From contig CM041294.1 in NCBI GenBank assembly GCA_023052935.1, positions 87,838,616 to 87,902,615 of the forward strand: a stretch of 64,000 nt of DNA, read 5' to 3'. Position 1 is the first letter of the stretch. Each line of letters starts with the position of its first letter. Under the pieces are notes generated by a model that saw nothing but the letters and a program-made list of their open reading frames with translations, made no database searches and was not told the DNA's origin. Positions 22,926 to 33,128 of the stretch are shown one piece after another. The position numbers and the translations under genes were made by a program. This stretch comes from Piezodorus guildinii. Taxonomy: Eukaryota > Arthropoda > Insecta > Hemiptera > Pentatomidae.

Positions 22926-24479
22926 ATTATTTATTTATTATATAATTATTAATGAATAGCCAAGCCAGGCTCTGTTTGTAAGGGGAATAACCAAAACACA
23001 AATAAAATCTATTCTATTCTATTAAATTATTATTTTTAGTTTTTAAATAATATTTATGAAGATAAGGTGGTAATGGACCTTGAAACGTCAAGAAATATGT
23101 ATTAATTTATTTATTTAATAATAAATAAATGTATAAAAAAGAGATAGTTCTAATAAGTTATATAATATAGTGAAATTTTACATAATTGGAAAATGGAAAC
23201 TAAACAAATAAATTGTTTATACATAATACGATGGTTCATTTTAATCAGTAAATTGAAAAACACGAATCCCATCAGGAAAGAAATCCATTATTAAATACCT
23301 CACAAAATTAAATTAAACAATCTTCCGTTGTTCTCATAAATAATTACCCGTGGCATCCTATTTTTAAAAATTCTTTTTAAACAGGAAAAACAAAGGAATA
23401 AGCAATACGAAAGGTAAGAAATTGGTTCTCATTTTTTAATCTATATTGTCAGCCTGACAAAGTTGTTGGTCGTAGGTCGTTCATTTTTTTAAACTTATTG
23501 AAGAATAAAAGTATATCAGTGTAACATCAAAAGAAAAAATATGTATATGTAGAAATAGACATTATGCATGTATGTAGAATGGTACCTGAATGGATGTATA
23601 GGGTACCTAAAGGCGCTTGGCATTCCAGCCGACGAAGCATGCGGGCTCAACTTAATGGACTTACTCTGTCGAATGGCTAAGTTAATCCTCGCAGTACTTC
23701 ACACATCCTATGTCGAGTCTCTCTCCCTGTATATATTACTTATATTATAGTCATAAATAGTCAATAAAAACATAAATAAAAGGATCATCAAATTACAAGA
23801 GCATTGGCAATGATGTTAAATTTAATATAAAATACCATTAGCAGTTAAATTTTAAATCATTATAAAAAAAACAATAAACAGTGCAGTGTACAGAAAAATT
23901 CATTTTCTCACCATTTTTCTTAAAAGATTTTGATTAAAAATTGTTATATCAATGTATACATAAATAGTCTTTCATATTATAATGGTTTTATCTTCATTCA
24001 CCCAGAGAGTTTTAAAGCCAAAATGTGGAGGTAAAACTTTCAATATATGATCTCGATACTTGATCGATCTTGATACTACTGTATCAAAAGCCTTGCTGGA
24101 AATAAAAGCCAGAAGTTGAAGTTGACAAAAAGCGGTATTACTACAGTCACTCGAGGCATGAGTGGAAAGGCCTAGCAATCGAACGAGCTCCATTGTACAT
24201 ACAAAAGAACTCGGGCCCACTGGCGTTTCAACCTTCGAGGGTTTTATAGATGAGTGGAGTTAAAAATGATTGTCTTAAACTATTTGATAGTAAGGATTGA
24301 ACAAATGGGATATTAAGCTCGAGATATTGGTATTGTCTCTAAAATAGAATGGAGCGGTGGATTATTCATTGCAGAATTTCTAAAGGTATTGAATATCATT
24401 AATATACAATTGATCTGTTTTGTGCGGTTTAAGCTGATAGGTTTGGAAACCGTTCTGTGACTAATAATTTATTTTTTCC
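22926..24479. other. Mostly unrecognised sequence
   Basis: Bases 22950-23025 look like the 3' end of a retroelement (tail with ctattctattctatt). Frames 23568-23750 (plus) and 23972-24220 (minus) show no domain I can support. The rest is AT-rich. Confidence 0.4.
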
Positions 24480-24880
24480 CATGTCAGGACAGGCCGTGTA
24501 GGCCCTTGGCCGCGTGGTCTATTCTTATGGGAGAATACACTCACCTTTCTCGATGAAAGTTTATAGGGTAGGGTCATCACTCCTATTTTTGTGAGCGGCC
24601 ACCAGTTGGCTGACGTGTCTCACATACCCTTTAGGGGCGGGGTGACTGTGGTGGTTAGTCAAAGAACCCCGTATAGCCTTTAAAGGCGAGGTAGGAGTGA
24701 ACAAAAAACAAAAAAAAAAAAAAGGGTCTCACATATCCGTGGGAGAGCGTGTGAGTGAATCCACATGATGAAACATGAGTGAAATTATGTTTGAAAAAGT
24801 CCCCCGGGACTGGGATTCGAACTCACAACCTTTAGCGTGAGACACTAGCACACTAGCCACTCAGCCACGTGCTTACGTCA
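24480..24880 (-). repeat. tRNA-derived repeat (second SINE type)
   Basis: On the minus strand the head at about 24797-24876 reads tggctgagtggctagtgtg (A-box-like) and, about 40 bases on, gagttcgaatccc (B-box-like), the pattern of a Ser/Leu-type tRNA with a long variable region. The GC-rich body (24480-24700) with several cct/agg-rich segments follows. Its head differs from that of the SINE at 1331. Only one copy is in the window, so boundaries are approximate. Confidence 0.55.
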
Positions 24881-24944
24881 TATATTCCTTTTATAATAAT
24901 TCTTTATCGTGGGTAAAAATAATTGGAAGTCAGTCCTTTTAGAG

Positions 24945-25560
24945 TTTTTTTTTTAATTTTGCCGACGTTTCGGCTCAAACTTGTGACCCATCATCAGAGC
25001 TGCAAACATCAGAAAAGAACTTTTGAGATACATATCAATTAAACAGGACAATGAAAAATTATGAATGTAGTGGCAATGAAATTAAACGGATTACAGATAT
25101 ACAATATTTTAAATAGAAATAATAATAACATGATAATTAATAAGATGGTGATAAGTATGAGATAAAATTTAAAACTAAATAGAGAGGTAAAAAAAATTAC
25201 CTATATAAACGTACTATATCCGTGAGCAATGACAAGGATTATGTGAGGAAAAACAAAATACAACAATGTATGGTGTGGAGAGGGTTGATTTAAAAATACC
25301 TAACGGTTTTTTCCTTTAAATATAAATTCTACTGTTTGACTAAACAGTTTTTTTCTGTTTTTTTTAATTATGCACAAGAGACAATAAAATCAAATAAGCA
25401 CAATAGAATTTATAAAAATTATATAAATTAAAAGAAGTTATATAAATGAAAAGTAAAAGTATACAGTAAATAAAACATATTATTACATAAGCTAGTTTGG
25501 AAAAATACAATAAAATAAAAAGGTTACAGGTGAAAGATATTGGAATAATTCGTTAATTTA
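24945..25560 (-). repeat. Single PLE-type terminal repeat with hammerhead-like motif
   Basis: The left end carries a minus-strand hammerhead-like core, followed by ~500 bp of AT-rich sequence similar in style to the arms at 18.1 kb. No matching inverted arm is present, so this is a solo or truncated terminal repeat. Confidence 0.55.
24961..25006 (-). ncRNA. Hammerhead-ribozyme-like motif, third sequence type
   Basis: On the minus strand: CTGATGA, one extra T, GGGTC...GAGCC (four pairs and one G-G mismatch), GAAACGTC, then GGC. The core bases equal those at 19039-19071, while stem II is a different sequence that still pairs. Confidence 0.55.
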
Positions 25561-25579
25561 CTTACAATTAACTTTTGTC

Positions 25580-26088
25580 TCTGATCGATTATTACTACTT
25601 TCACATACCAATATATGAAATATATAGAAATGAGAAGTATTGTGAAGGTGAAAAATTTCGAATTTCAGTTTTCAATAGAAATACACGTTTTAGGGGTCCA
25701 AATGACCAAATCACGGGAAAAGGTCCGCGTGTCCATCTGCGTGTCCGTGCGTCCTTCTATGTGTGTGTTTGTGTTGCAAGTCTAGCACAAAAACGAAAAC
25801 TGGAATGAACCTGAAATTTCATATTTAAGACAACTATACGTCCGAAATGTTAAAACAACTTGTTCACTTAAATAAGGGAACAGATAGCGCTACTTTATAC
25901 CATGCTTTTGCACCTTTTTACGATTTCCTCGAAAACGGCTCTAAAGATTTCGAAATTTAAACTAAATCGATGTAAAATTTAACTCTTTTAATACCATTTA
26001 AGTTTAATTCTGATTGAAATAGACTGAAGGGGCTTAGAAGCTGATATTTTGAATCGTCTTTGAAAAGCTACGAAGTTATTTCACAAAC
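25580..26088 (+). repeat. Family A copy, 5' half
   Basis: Begins with actttcacataccaatatatg and continues in standard order to about 26085, where (TA)n and (GA)n tracts replace the 3' half. Confidence 0.75.
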
Positions 26089-26119
<31 letters not shown>

Positions 26120-26160
26120 GAGAGAGAGAGAGAGAGGGAGGGAGGGAGAAGGGGGGAGAG
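26089..26160. repeat. (TA)n then (GA)n/(GGGA)n microsatellite
   Basis: TA tract followed by an AG-rich purine tract. Confidence 0.9.
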
Positions 26161-26618
26161 TTGGAAAAAACATATTTATTTAACTAACAGCAATATAAAT
26201 TATAATAACTTTGAGATTCAATATCAGTGACTAGTGTGTGACGTGAGGACCAGATTTTTAGACCCGTCTCTATCATATACCGGGCCCTCCGAAATATCTC
26301 TCTGGGTTTTCCTGCATGACGAAGACTATTCGTGGGCTGTATTTGCACATGAATAGGCTGACTCAAATAATTACTAACTTCTTTCTTTTTTAATATCAAG
26401 GCCGAATCGTTTTGTGCGTATTTCAAAGGTAGGTATTTAAAATAGCTTGGTCTAAATTCGACTTTTTACTAGGCCACTGAGATAATAAACAAATACTCAA
26501 GACGTGAAAAATCTTAAGAATACAACAAAAACAGAAGTTTCTAAGGTTTTCGGGACTTTTGGAACCCATTTTATAGTTAAAGGGGCTAAACGAAAACGAC
26601 AGCCATAACTCACGACTA
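26161..26618. other. No recognised feature
   Basis: AT-rich; the minus frame 26184-26426 has no recognised domain. Confidence 0.4.
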
Positions 26619-27215
26619 TCTCATCAGTTGGAAGGAATATCCTCAGGTTTATTGGCGTCGGTTTCTAATAGGTTCGTTCCTAAACGGTGGTCATTCAATG
26701 CTCTTTGGGATAATTGGAAGTCGGGGAAAGGTTGGGTCCGAGGAATTTGGAAACGGAACTTCCTTGGACTCATTTCTAAGTTAAAACTGAAAATTTGGGG
26801 CTCTACTAACCCATCGAATTCTTCTCGTATCCAATCCCTACTATCCAAAATCCTCCGTAAAGTCATCATTGCTCCTTACTTTGCTACGAACAAACTTATC
26901 CATAAAGACCTAATGCTCCGTGTGTTGCTGATTTGTCCCGTTCTAGATACTATTCCTTTATGACAAACTCCATTCCCACCCTAATTCTCTTGTTTCAATC
27001 CTTTCTTCCTCTTCAATTCCTGACAATCCTCCGAGGCGTCTGAAAAGTAGATGGTTCCGAGACCTTCTAGTTTAGGATATTTTTAGAGTGCTTCCATTGG
27101 GAAGCTTCTCTACATTTGTTTCATGCCTTTTTATCTTCCACTCAAATTTTCTTGTTGTATTCCATTATACAGTTGTAAATAACAAAATATAAATAATTTT
27201 AAAAAAAAAATTGAA
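26619..27215 (+). pseudogene. Jockey-like RT C-terminal relic with 3' UTR
   Basis: Broken frame with LKIWGSTNPSNSSRIQSLLSKILRKV and later a KLIHKDL-like segment, which align in order with the intact 52.5-kb copy (LELWGTAKHSNIKRIQSFQS...). This belongs to a second Jockey-like family seen also at 46.1, 46.5, 47.0, 59.2, 60.2 and 61.4 kb, marked by 'STKPSNSS'. It ends in an A-rich stretch near 27200. Not translatable. Confidence 0.7.
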
Positions 27216-27339
27216 AATTTTTGGAACCTCTCCACTAAAATAGGAAAATATTGATAAGAAATAATTATCTAAAAAAGAAGGGATGGATAAGTTCGGTAAA
27301 CCAAATGAGAGAAATAAATGGCATTACTTCCTCTTTCCT

Positions 27340-28157
27340 ATATCTGAAATATATACTAAGGGAAAGTATTGCGATCGTGAAAATTTTCGAATTCCAGTTT
27401 ACACACGTTACAGGAGACCCTGAGTCCAAATATACAGCGCGTAAACGAATAGTCCTATGAAACTAAAATTTCATATTTAAGACAAATATGCGCCCGAGAC
27501 GTTATTAAACCTTTTTCATCAAAATCAGCTTGCCAGAAGAGCCACTTTACACCATGCATTTTACACCTAATTTCGATTTTTTCGAAAATGGCTCTAACGA
27601 TTTTGATTAAACTCGCCATATCGATGTAATATTTAATGGGCTTTAATATCATGTAGGTTTGATTCTGATTAAAATAGTCTGATGTGGCTTAAATACGGAT
27701 ATTTTCTTTCTTTAAATTACCTTTAATTTTGTAGATTCTATTAAAATAACAATATCCTCGTGTTACCACTGATAAAAAACTGGTGAATATAAAAGTTGAA
27801 CGAATTCAATGTCAAACTAAAGGAGAAAAATGAAAACAAAAAATTAATGCAATTTTTTTATTGTGAACGTAAGAACAGTAATATACTTGTATAATAACCT
27901 TTTAGAAAGCTAAATATTTTAGAAAAAATATTATCTTATACTTGTAAAAGTTAATAAAGAGTGATGAAAAGCCGATAAAATTAACTGGTTGTTTTAGATA
28001 ATAATAAAATAGATTTTTAATAAAAAACATGTTTATACAGAAATACAATTTATTTAATTGTTTAATAGTTCCACTAATTTTTATCTCTAAATGTAATCGA
28101 AAATAGAAATATCTCCAATCGATTTTAAAAGTCAGGTGTTGCCCGCACTAGATTTTT
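27340..28157 (+). repeat. Family A copy
   Basis: Runs from tatctgaaatatatactaag to the end motif tgttgcccgcactagattt. The 3' 230 bp also form the outer part of the left arm of the large inverted repeat (see 27925-31490). Confidence 0.75.
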
Positions 28158-28187
28158 TTTTTAAAGTCCTAATCATAATTGATTATC

Positions 28188-28190
<3 letters not shown>

Positions 28191-28267
<77 letters not shown>
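28191..28267. repeat. (TA)n microsatellite, left arm
   Basis: Pure TA tract at the position mirrored by 31166-31217 in the right arm. Confidence 0.95.
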
Positions 28268-28271
<4 letters not shown>

Positions 28272-28616
28272 GCAAAACAAAGTAACAAAATATTGATTGA
28301 TCTAATTTATAGGAAAAACAAGTTTTTAATTTAAGATCTCGACAGCTATTAAACGTACATATGTCTGTTACCACTCAAATCAAAGCTTATTAATCGGGCT
28401 ATGATTTACTTTAACTTCATAATTTTCTTAGAAAGTAACTTTTTTATGATATTTTACACAGTAAAATAACAAAATGTAATTTTCCGAGTTTTTGAAAAAA
28501 AAAAGTTTTTACTTATAAAACTTTGTCTCAGATACTATTAAACGCAAGTAAATCTATTATCACTCATTGTCATATTTCTATGCTAATGTGATCAAGATAT
28601 TCTTTTCGATTTCATT

Positions 28617-28907
28617 TCAGGCTATCATAGGGGCTGCCGATAGTAGTGAAATTGTTTTAAAAATTTCCGATTTTAACTGGAATTTTGTTAGAAAGAAGAA
28701 TACGTTTGAAAAAGTAGATTGTGTTGAGAATGGATGTTTTGTTATTATTGTCTCATTTAATTGTGAAATATCATCACCTTGTAGAGATATATTATCTTGA
28801 ATTACGTCATCGTAATCCGAATGTGTTTGTAGACTGTATGAGTTGGTGGTACACATAGCACATTTTTTTTTATGGACCTGACAGTTGCATAATGGAAATT
28901 CGGACAT
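28617..28907 (-). CDS. Small unidentified protein with Cys cluster (left-arm copy)
   Basis: I do not recognise a family. The 96-codon frame starts MSEFPLCNCQVHKKKCAMC, giving CXC and CX2C pairs (C7, C9, C16, C19) that could bind zinc, followed by a polar Ser/Asp-rich stretch to about residue 50 and a more hydrophobic C-terminus. The first ~47 residues are repeated with only a few substitutions by the divergent frame at 30660. The C-terminal half corresponds to a segment absent from the other arm, so the true 3' structure, possibly an exon-intron boundary, is uncertain. Conservation of frame between arms is mild evidence that it is or was coding. Confidence 0.45.
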   Translation of the reverse strand: MSEFPLCNCQVHKKKCAMCTTNSYSLQTHSDYDDVIQDNISLQGDDISQLNETIITKHPFSTQSTFSNVFFFLTKFQLKSEIFKTISLLSAAPMIA

Positions 28908-29018
28908 TTAGGAATATTTATAACTGTTCAAAAGATCGATCTATCTGTGAAATAATAAAAGCAATCGCTCTACATATACACTGTGCTTAATTGTAATCCA
29001 TATTAATAAAACGAATTT

Positions 29019-30129
29019 AATTTAATAAAGTAATCCTTATACCTAGTCCTCCGATCCTATCTATCAAACCGCTCCTTCCAAGTTCGCTGTGGTGCAGAAT
29101 ATTCCAATTATTATCCAGTCGAATCCGGTGTTCCTCAGGGCAGTGCCCTTGGTCCTATCCTCTACAAATATATACACGGCTGATATTCCTGTTTGCCCTA
29201 ATACCTTCCTAGCAACGTACGCTGATGACACAGCTATCCTATCCTCTCACTTAGATCCCGAAATTGCATCTATAGACCTCCAAACGCACCTTTTTCGAAT
29301 TGAAGACTGGTGTAACAACTGGAGAATCAAAGTCAATCAACCCAAATGCAAACATGTCACCTTTACCCTTCGTAGACATTCCTGCCCTCCAGTTCTCTTT
29401 AACTCCGTTCCGCTTCCTTTCTCCGACACAGTCCGGTATCTTGGCTTCCTTCTGGACAAAAGACTAACTTGGAACCCGCATACTAGACTTAAACGACAAG
29501 AGCTTAATCGACGATTTGGACAATTATACAGACTACTGAACAGAAATTGCAAACTATCAATCGAGAACAAACTGTTAATATACAAGACAGTAATGAAACC
29601 TATCTGGACCAACGGACTTGAACTGTGGGGGACAGCCAAATTTTCTAACATCAAACGCATTCAATCCTTCCAATCTAAAGTCCTCCGAACAATAGTTAAT
29701 GCCCTTATTATGTATCCAACCATACCTTACACCGCGACCTAAATATTCCATTTATTTTAGACCTTATACCATTAAAATTCTCTAAATTTCATCAGAACCT
29801 TATCCATCACCCTAATCCCCTAGCTCAATCCTTATCCAGCTCCACACATCCTTACCATCCTCCTAGAAGGTTGAAACGGCAGTGGCCTCGTGACCTCTTG
29901 TAACATGTATATTGGAGCTCTAGCATTGGCTAGATTCTCCACTCACGTGCTGTATGCTTGTGAATTATATATAGGTATGAGTGACTTTTGTATATATTTT
30001 TATTGATTTGGTTTTGTATATATGTATATTTTATTATTATTATATAAATTTATTGTTTTGTATATATCGTGTGAATGTTGTACTTTATCACTATTAAAAA
30101 TGTCCTGAATTGGACAGATTGTAATATTG

Positions 30130-30160
<31 letters not shown>

Positions 30161-30169
30161 TAATAAAGT
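29019..30169 (+). mobile_element. 5'-truncated Jockey insertion with 13-bp TSD and poly-A
   Basis: Direct repeats aatttaataaagt at 29019-29031 and 30157-30169 flank the insert. It begins inside the RT region, has a 3' UTR and ends in a ~24-base poly-A. Truncation at the 5' end plus poly-A plus TSD is the signature of target-primed reverse transcription. It lies in the left arm of the large inverted repeat and so postdates it. Confidence 0.9.
29040..29900 (+). pseudogene. Jockey-like RT C-terminal fragment
   Basis: The open part (29089-29742) has TFLATYADDTAIL, the catalytic YADD box, then RYLGFLLDKRLTWNPHTRLK and the thumb and C-terminal region up to QSFQSKVLRTIVNA, where a frameshift near 29700 moves the last ~60 residues (to LKRQWPRDLL near 29895) into another frame. 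It is close to the copy at 52542 throughout. The motif B region (GVPQG) near 29130 is also frameshifted. It cannot make an active enzyme. Confidence 0.85.
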
Positions 30170-30659
30170 GAAAAAAAAAATTCAAGTGTCATATTCCTAT
30201 GCTAATATGACCAAGAAGTTCTTTTCAATTTCGCTTTACTACGATTTAAATATTTACAATAAGATCATCATGATTTTGTTTCGTATCTTTGAATATTTTC
30301 ATGCAAAGTGATGCTTTGCATTTCATTTGTTTCTGATTTTAATTCAATTAAATGCTGATATAAAGATATTTTAAATATCTATATTTTTGTGACGATTTTA
30401 CACTAGTATCGATAACGTTAACGGAAATTGATATCGATACCCTATCTCTAGTGGACAGGCACACACAGACCGCTGTGTATGCGCCAGTCTAGAGCATGTT
30501 TTAAACGTCACATGACATATGACACTTGATTTTTTTTTTTTTTACTTTATAAATAAATTCGTTTAAATAATATGGATTACAACACAGTTATATATAGAGC
30601 GATTAATTTTATTATTTCACAGATAGATCTATCTTTTGAACAGTTATAATTATTCCTAA

Positions 30660-30860
30660 ATGTCTGAATTTCCATTATGCAACTGTCAGGTCCATAAAAA
30701 AAAATGTGCTATGTGTTCCACCAACTCATACAGTCTACAATCACATTCGGATTACGATAACGTAATTCAAGATAATATATCTCTACAAGGTGAAGATATC
30801 TATGATAGCCTAAATTTAAATGGAAAAGAATATCTCGATCACATTAGCATAGAAATGTGA
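30660..30860 (+). CDS. Small unidentified protein with Cys cluster (right-arm copy)
   Basis: A 66-codon frame divergent from that at 28617-28907, with the same start MSEFPLCNCQVHKKKCAMC and matching residues to about 47 (substitutions T/S, T/S, D/N, D/E). It then differs because ~170 bp are missing: the tail reads YDSLNLNGKEYLDHISIEM. A degenerate third copy of this tail region lies near 30190-30240 on the minus strand. The function is unknown. The shared leader before both ATGs and divergent orientation are compatible with a bidirectional promoter in the centre, but no promoter element is proven. Confidence 0.45.
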   Translation: MSEFPLCNCQVHKKKCAMCSTNSYSLQSHSDYDNVIQDNISLQGEDIYDSLNLNGKEYLDHISIEM

Positions 30861-31165
30861 CAGTGAGTGATAATAGATTTACTTGCGTTTAATAGTTTCT
30901 GAGACAAAGTTTTAGAAGTAAAAACTTTTTTTTTTTCAAAAACTCGGAAAACTACATTTTGTAATTTTAGTGTGTAAAATATCATAAATAATGTACTTTC
31001 TAAAAAAATGATGAAGTTAAAGTAAATTATAGCCCGATTAATAAGCTTTGATTTGAGTGGTAATAGACATATGTACGTTTAATAGCTGTCGAGATCTTAA
31101 ATTAAAAACTTTTTTTCCTATAAATTAGATCAATCAATATTTTGTTACTTTGTTTTGCCAAATAT

Positions 31166-31168
31166 ATG

Positions 31169-31217
<49 letters not shown>
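31166..31217. repeat. (TA)n microsatellite, right arm
   Basis: Mirror of the tract at 28191-28267 but shorter. Confidence 0.95.
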
Positions 31218-31221
<4 letters not shown>

Positions 31222-31245
31222 GATAATCATTTATGACTAGAACGT

Positions 31246-31495
31246 TAAAAATATAAATCTAGTGCGGGCAACACCCGACTTTTAAAATCGATTGGAGATT
31301 TTTCAATTTTCGATTATATTTAGAGATAAAAATGAGTGGAACTATTAAACAATTAATTAAATTGAATTTCTGTATAAACATGTTTTTTATTAATAATCTA
31401 TTTTATTATTATCTAAAACAACCAGTTAATTTTATCGGCTTTTCATCACTCTTTATTAACTTTTACAAGTATAAGATAATATTTTTTCAAATCAC
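31246..31495 (-). repeat. Family A fragment (outer right arm)
   Basis: Reverse complement of the family-A 3' end: gtgcgggcaacacccgac near 31262 through to the ttatcggcttttcatcactc region. It is part of the inverted repeat. Confidence 0.75.
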
Positions 31496-31794
31496 TGCAA
31501 CTATGCATTTTAGCAAAATAATGTATATTTTTTAAAGCTTTTTTAAATCCTTCAATTTTGTATAGAATATGCTTTTTGATGAAGATGATACTTTCTAAGA
31601 TATTCTCAAAAAAGTGAGATTTTTGTTTTTGTTTTTTTTCTGATTCTCCCTCTCTCCCCTGCAAAACCCGACGCGGAAAAAAACTGGATCTTCTTACCAA
31701 TTAATGAGGGGCGGGAACTGAACAATTTTTGAATTTTGCAAGGTATTAAGATTTTTAAAATAATGATAATAATAAAATATTAGGCTTTTTCTTA
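31496..31794. other. No recognised feature
   Basis: Diverged AT-rich sequence between the inverted repeat and the next retroelement fragment. Confidence 0.4.
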
Positions 31795-32200
31795 AAGGTT
31801 AGAATTTACAAAACTAATATTCTTCTGGCGATTATTTACGGATGTAAAACGTGGCCGCTTACTTTGAAGGACGAACAACGGCTTAAGCTTTTCGTAAACA
31901 AAGTACTGCGTAAAATATTTGGTCCGAAGAGAGATGAGGCCACTAGAGAGTTTAGAAGGTTGCACAACGCGGAATTACGGAACTTGTATCCTGTGAATAT
32001 AATTGAGTTGATAGCATCGCGGAGACTAAAATGGGCGAGTAAAGTTGTTGGGCTCGGTGAGGAACGGATTCCGAGAAAGTTGGTATTCGCTGATCCGACT
32101 GGTAGGCGCCCGAAAGGTAGGCCGAAGCGTCAATTGGAGGATCGTGTTAAGTATGATCTCGGGTATCGGCATCAAACCTTCGACCAATTATTATTATTAT
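31795..32200 (+). pseudogene. C-terminal fragment of an RTE-like non-LTR polyprotein
   Basis: The frame to about 32180 reads VNKVLRKIFGPKRDEATREF, then a RRLHNAELRNLY segment, a LIASRRLKWASKV segment and TGRRPKGRPKRQLED, the conserved post-RT tail of insect-type RTE-like polyproteins. It ends in a (TTA)n tail at about 32188-32200, which is where the PLE inserted. The RT core is absent, so this is a 5'-truncated copy. Confidence 0.85.
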
Positions 32201-32202
32201 TT

Positions 32203-32430
32203 GTTCGTTAATTATCAGGCCGATTTGCAAAAGAAATTCTTGGATATTTTTTTAAAACACTTTATTTATTCCAGTATCGAGACGTTTCAGCCTCTAGGGC
32301 CATTTTCAAGCTTCTGTAAATCAATTAAAATCTTATTGCATTTATATATTTTTCCAACAATTCAATTACAACAACATATAATAAATTATTTTTAATAATT
32401 TTGTCACCTACCATGCATATCCATCTCAGT
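32203..32430 (-). repeat. PLE terminal repeat, inverted copy
   Basis: Reverse complement of 34052-34279, with at least one base difference (cgagacg here against cgcgacg). It begins next to the (TTA)n tail of the upstream fragment and joins the truncated RT body at 32431. Confidence 0.9.
32272..32316 (-). ncRNA. Degenerate hammerhead-like hairpin in inverted PLE terminal repeat
   Basis: Minus-strand copy of the hairpin described at 34166-34210. Confidence 0.4.
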
Positions 32431-33121
32431 GGATAAAAACTGGAACGATATTGAACCATATACATCTATAAAAAATAAGGCAATATTTATAGAAGGGATA
32501 AAATTAGTATGTGAAAATGGATATTTCACTTTTAACAATAAATTTTATAGAATGACTAACGGCCTACCAATGGGTGGATGCCTTTCAATTAATCTGAGTG
32601 GAATTTATTTAAATCAACTATTAAAAAATGCATTAAATAAAATAAATACAACGCCAAAATTGCTCGTGAAATATGTTGATGATATTCTTGCCATAGTAAA
32701 TAAAAATGAAATAGATAGCCTGTTAACAAATTTAAATTCAATATCTGAAAAAATAAAATTTACAAAAGAAGTAGAACTTAATAATAAAATCCGATTTTTA
32801 GATATAGAGATAAATAGAGACAACATTGGCATTTTAAGTACATTATGGTGCAAAAAATCGATAACGAGCAACAGACTATTAAATTGGCATAGCAATCATA
32901 GTACGGGACAAAAAATTAATACAGCAAATAATATGATCAATAGAGCAAAGATACTAACTGATAACAACCACATGAAAAAGGTAAAATCAATAATATTTGA
33001 CATACTAAAACAAAATTGGTATCCCATGAAAATGGTCAAAAAATTATGGTACAAAAATAAAATGAATGAAGACAATAGTACCAATGGACAAAATAATGAC
33101 ATTAAAAAATTTACAGGATAA
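32429..33121 (+). pseudogene. PLE reverse transcriptase, C-terminal part (unit 1)
   Basis: Identical in protein sequence to the last 230 residues of the unit-2 RT, including GLPMGG and YVDD. The first Met codon is created at the junction with the inverted repeat, so it is not a genuine start. It lacks the N-terminal ~500 residues. Confidence 0.9.
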
Positions 33122-33128
33122 TAATAAA

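Larger units (their letters stand above)
27925..31490. repeat. Large inverted repeat (~1 kb arms) with divergent small ORFs
   Basis: Left arm about 27925-29031 (continuing at 30170-30190 after a Jockey insertion) pairs with right arm about 30520-31490, with a ~330-bp centre. Both arms contain, outward from the centre: an AT-rich leader, an ORF start MSEFPLCNCQVHKKKCAMC, non-coding sequence, a (TA)n tract and the end of a family-A copy. A ~170-bp segment in the left ORF is missing from the right. The centre (30415-30450) has atcgataacg and gatatcgatacc. It may be an inverted duplication of a gene's 5' end, a foldback element or an assembly effect. Confidence 0.7.

Noticed and set aside
23040..23110. 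ccttgaaacgtcaag resembles the GAAACGTC part of the hammerhead-like motif
   Set aside because: There is no CTGATGA-type core and no pairing stem II upstream; the match is too short.
23972..24220. Minus frame with SSKAFDTV, faintly like RT motif A (SKAFDxV)
   Set aside because: No other RT motif lies upstream or downstream in any frame; the match is six residues.
31864..32211. A host gene with basic RRPKGRPKR motif
   Set aside because: The order of blocks matches the C-terminus of RTE-like polyproteins and it ends in a (TTA)n tail.
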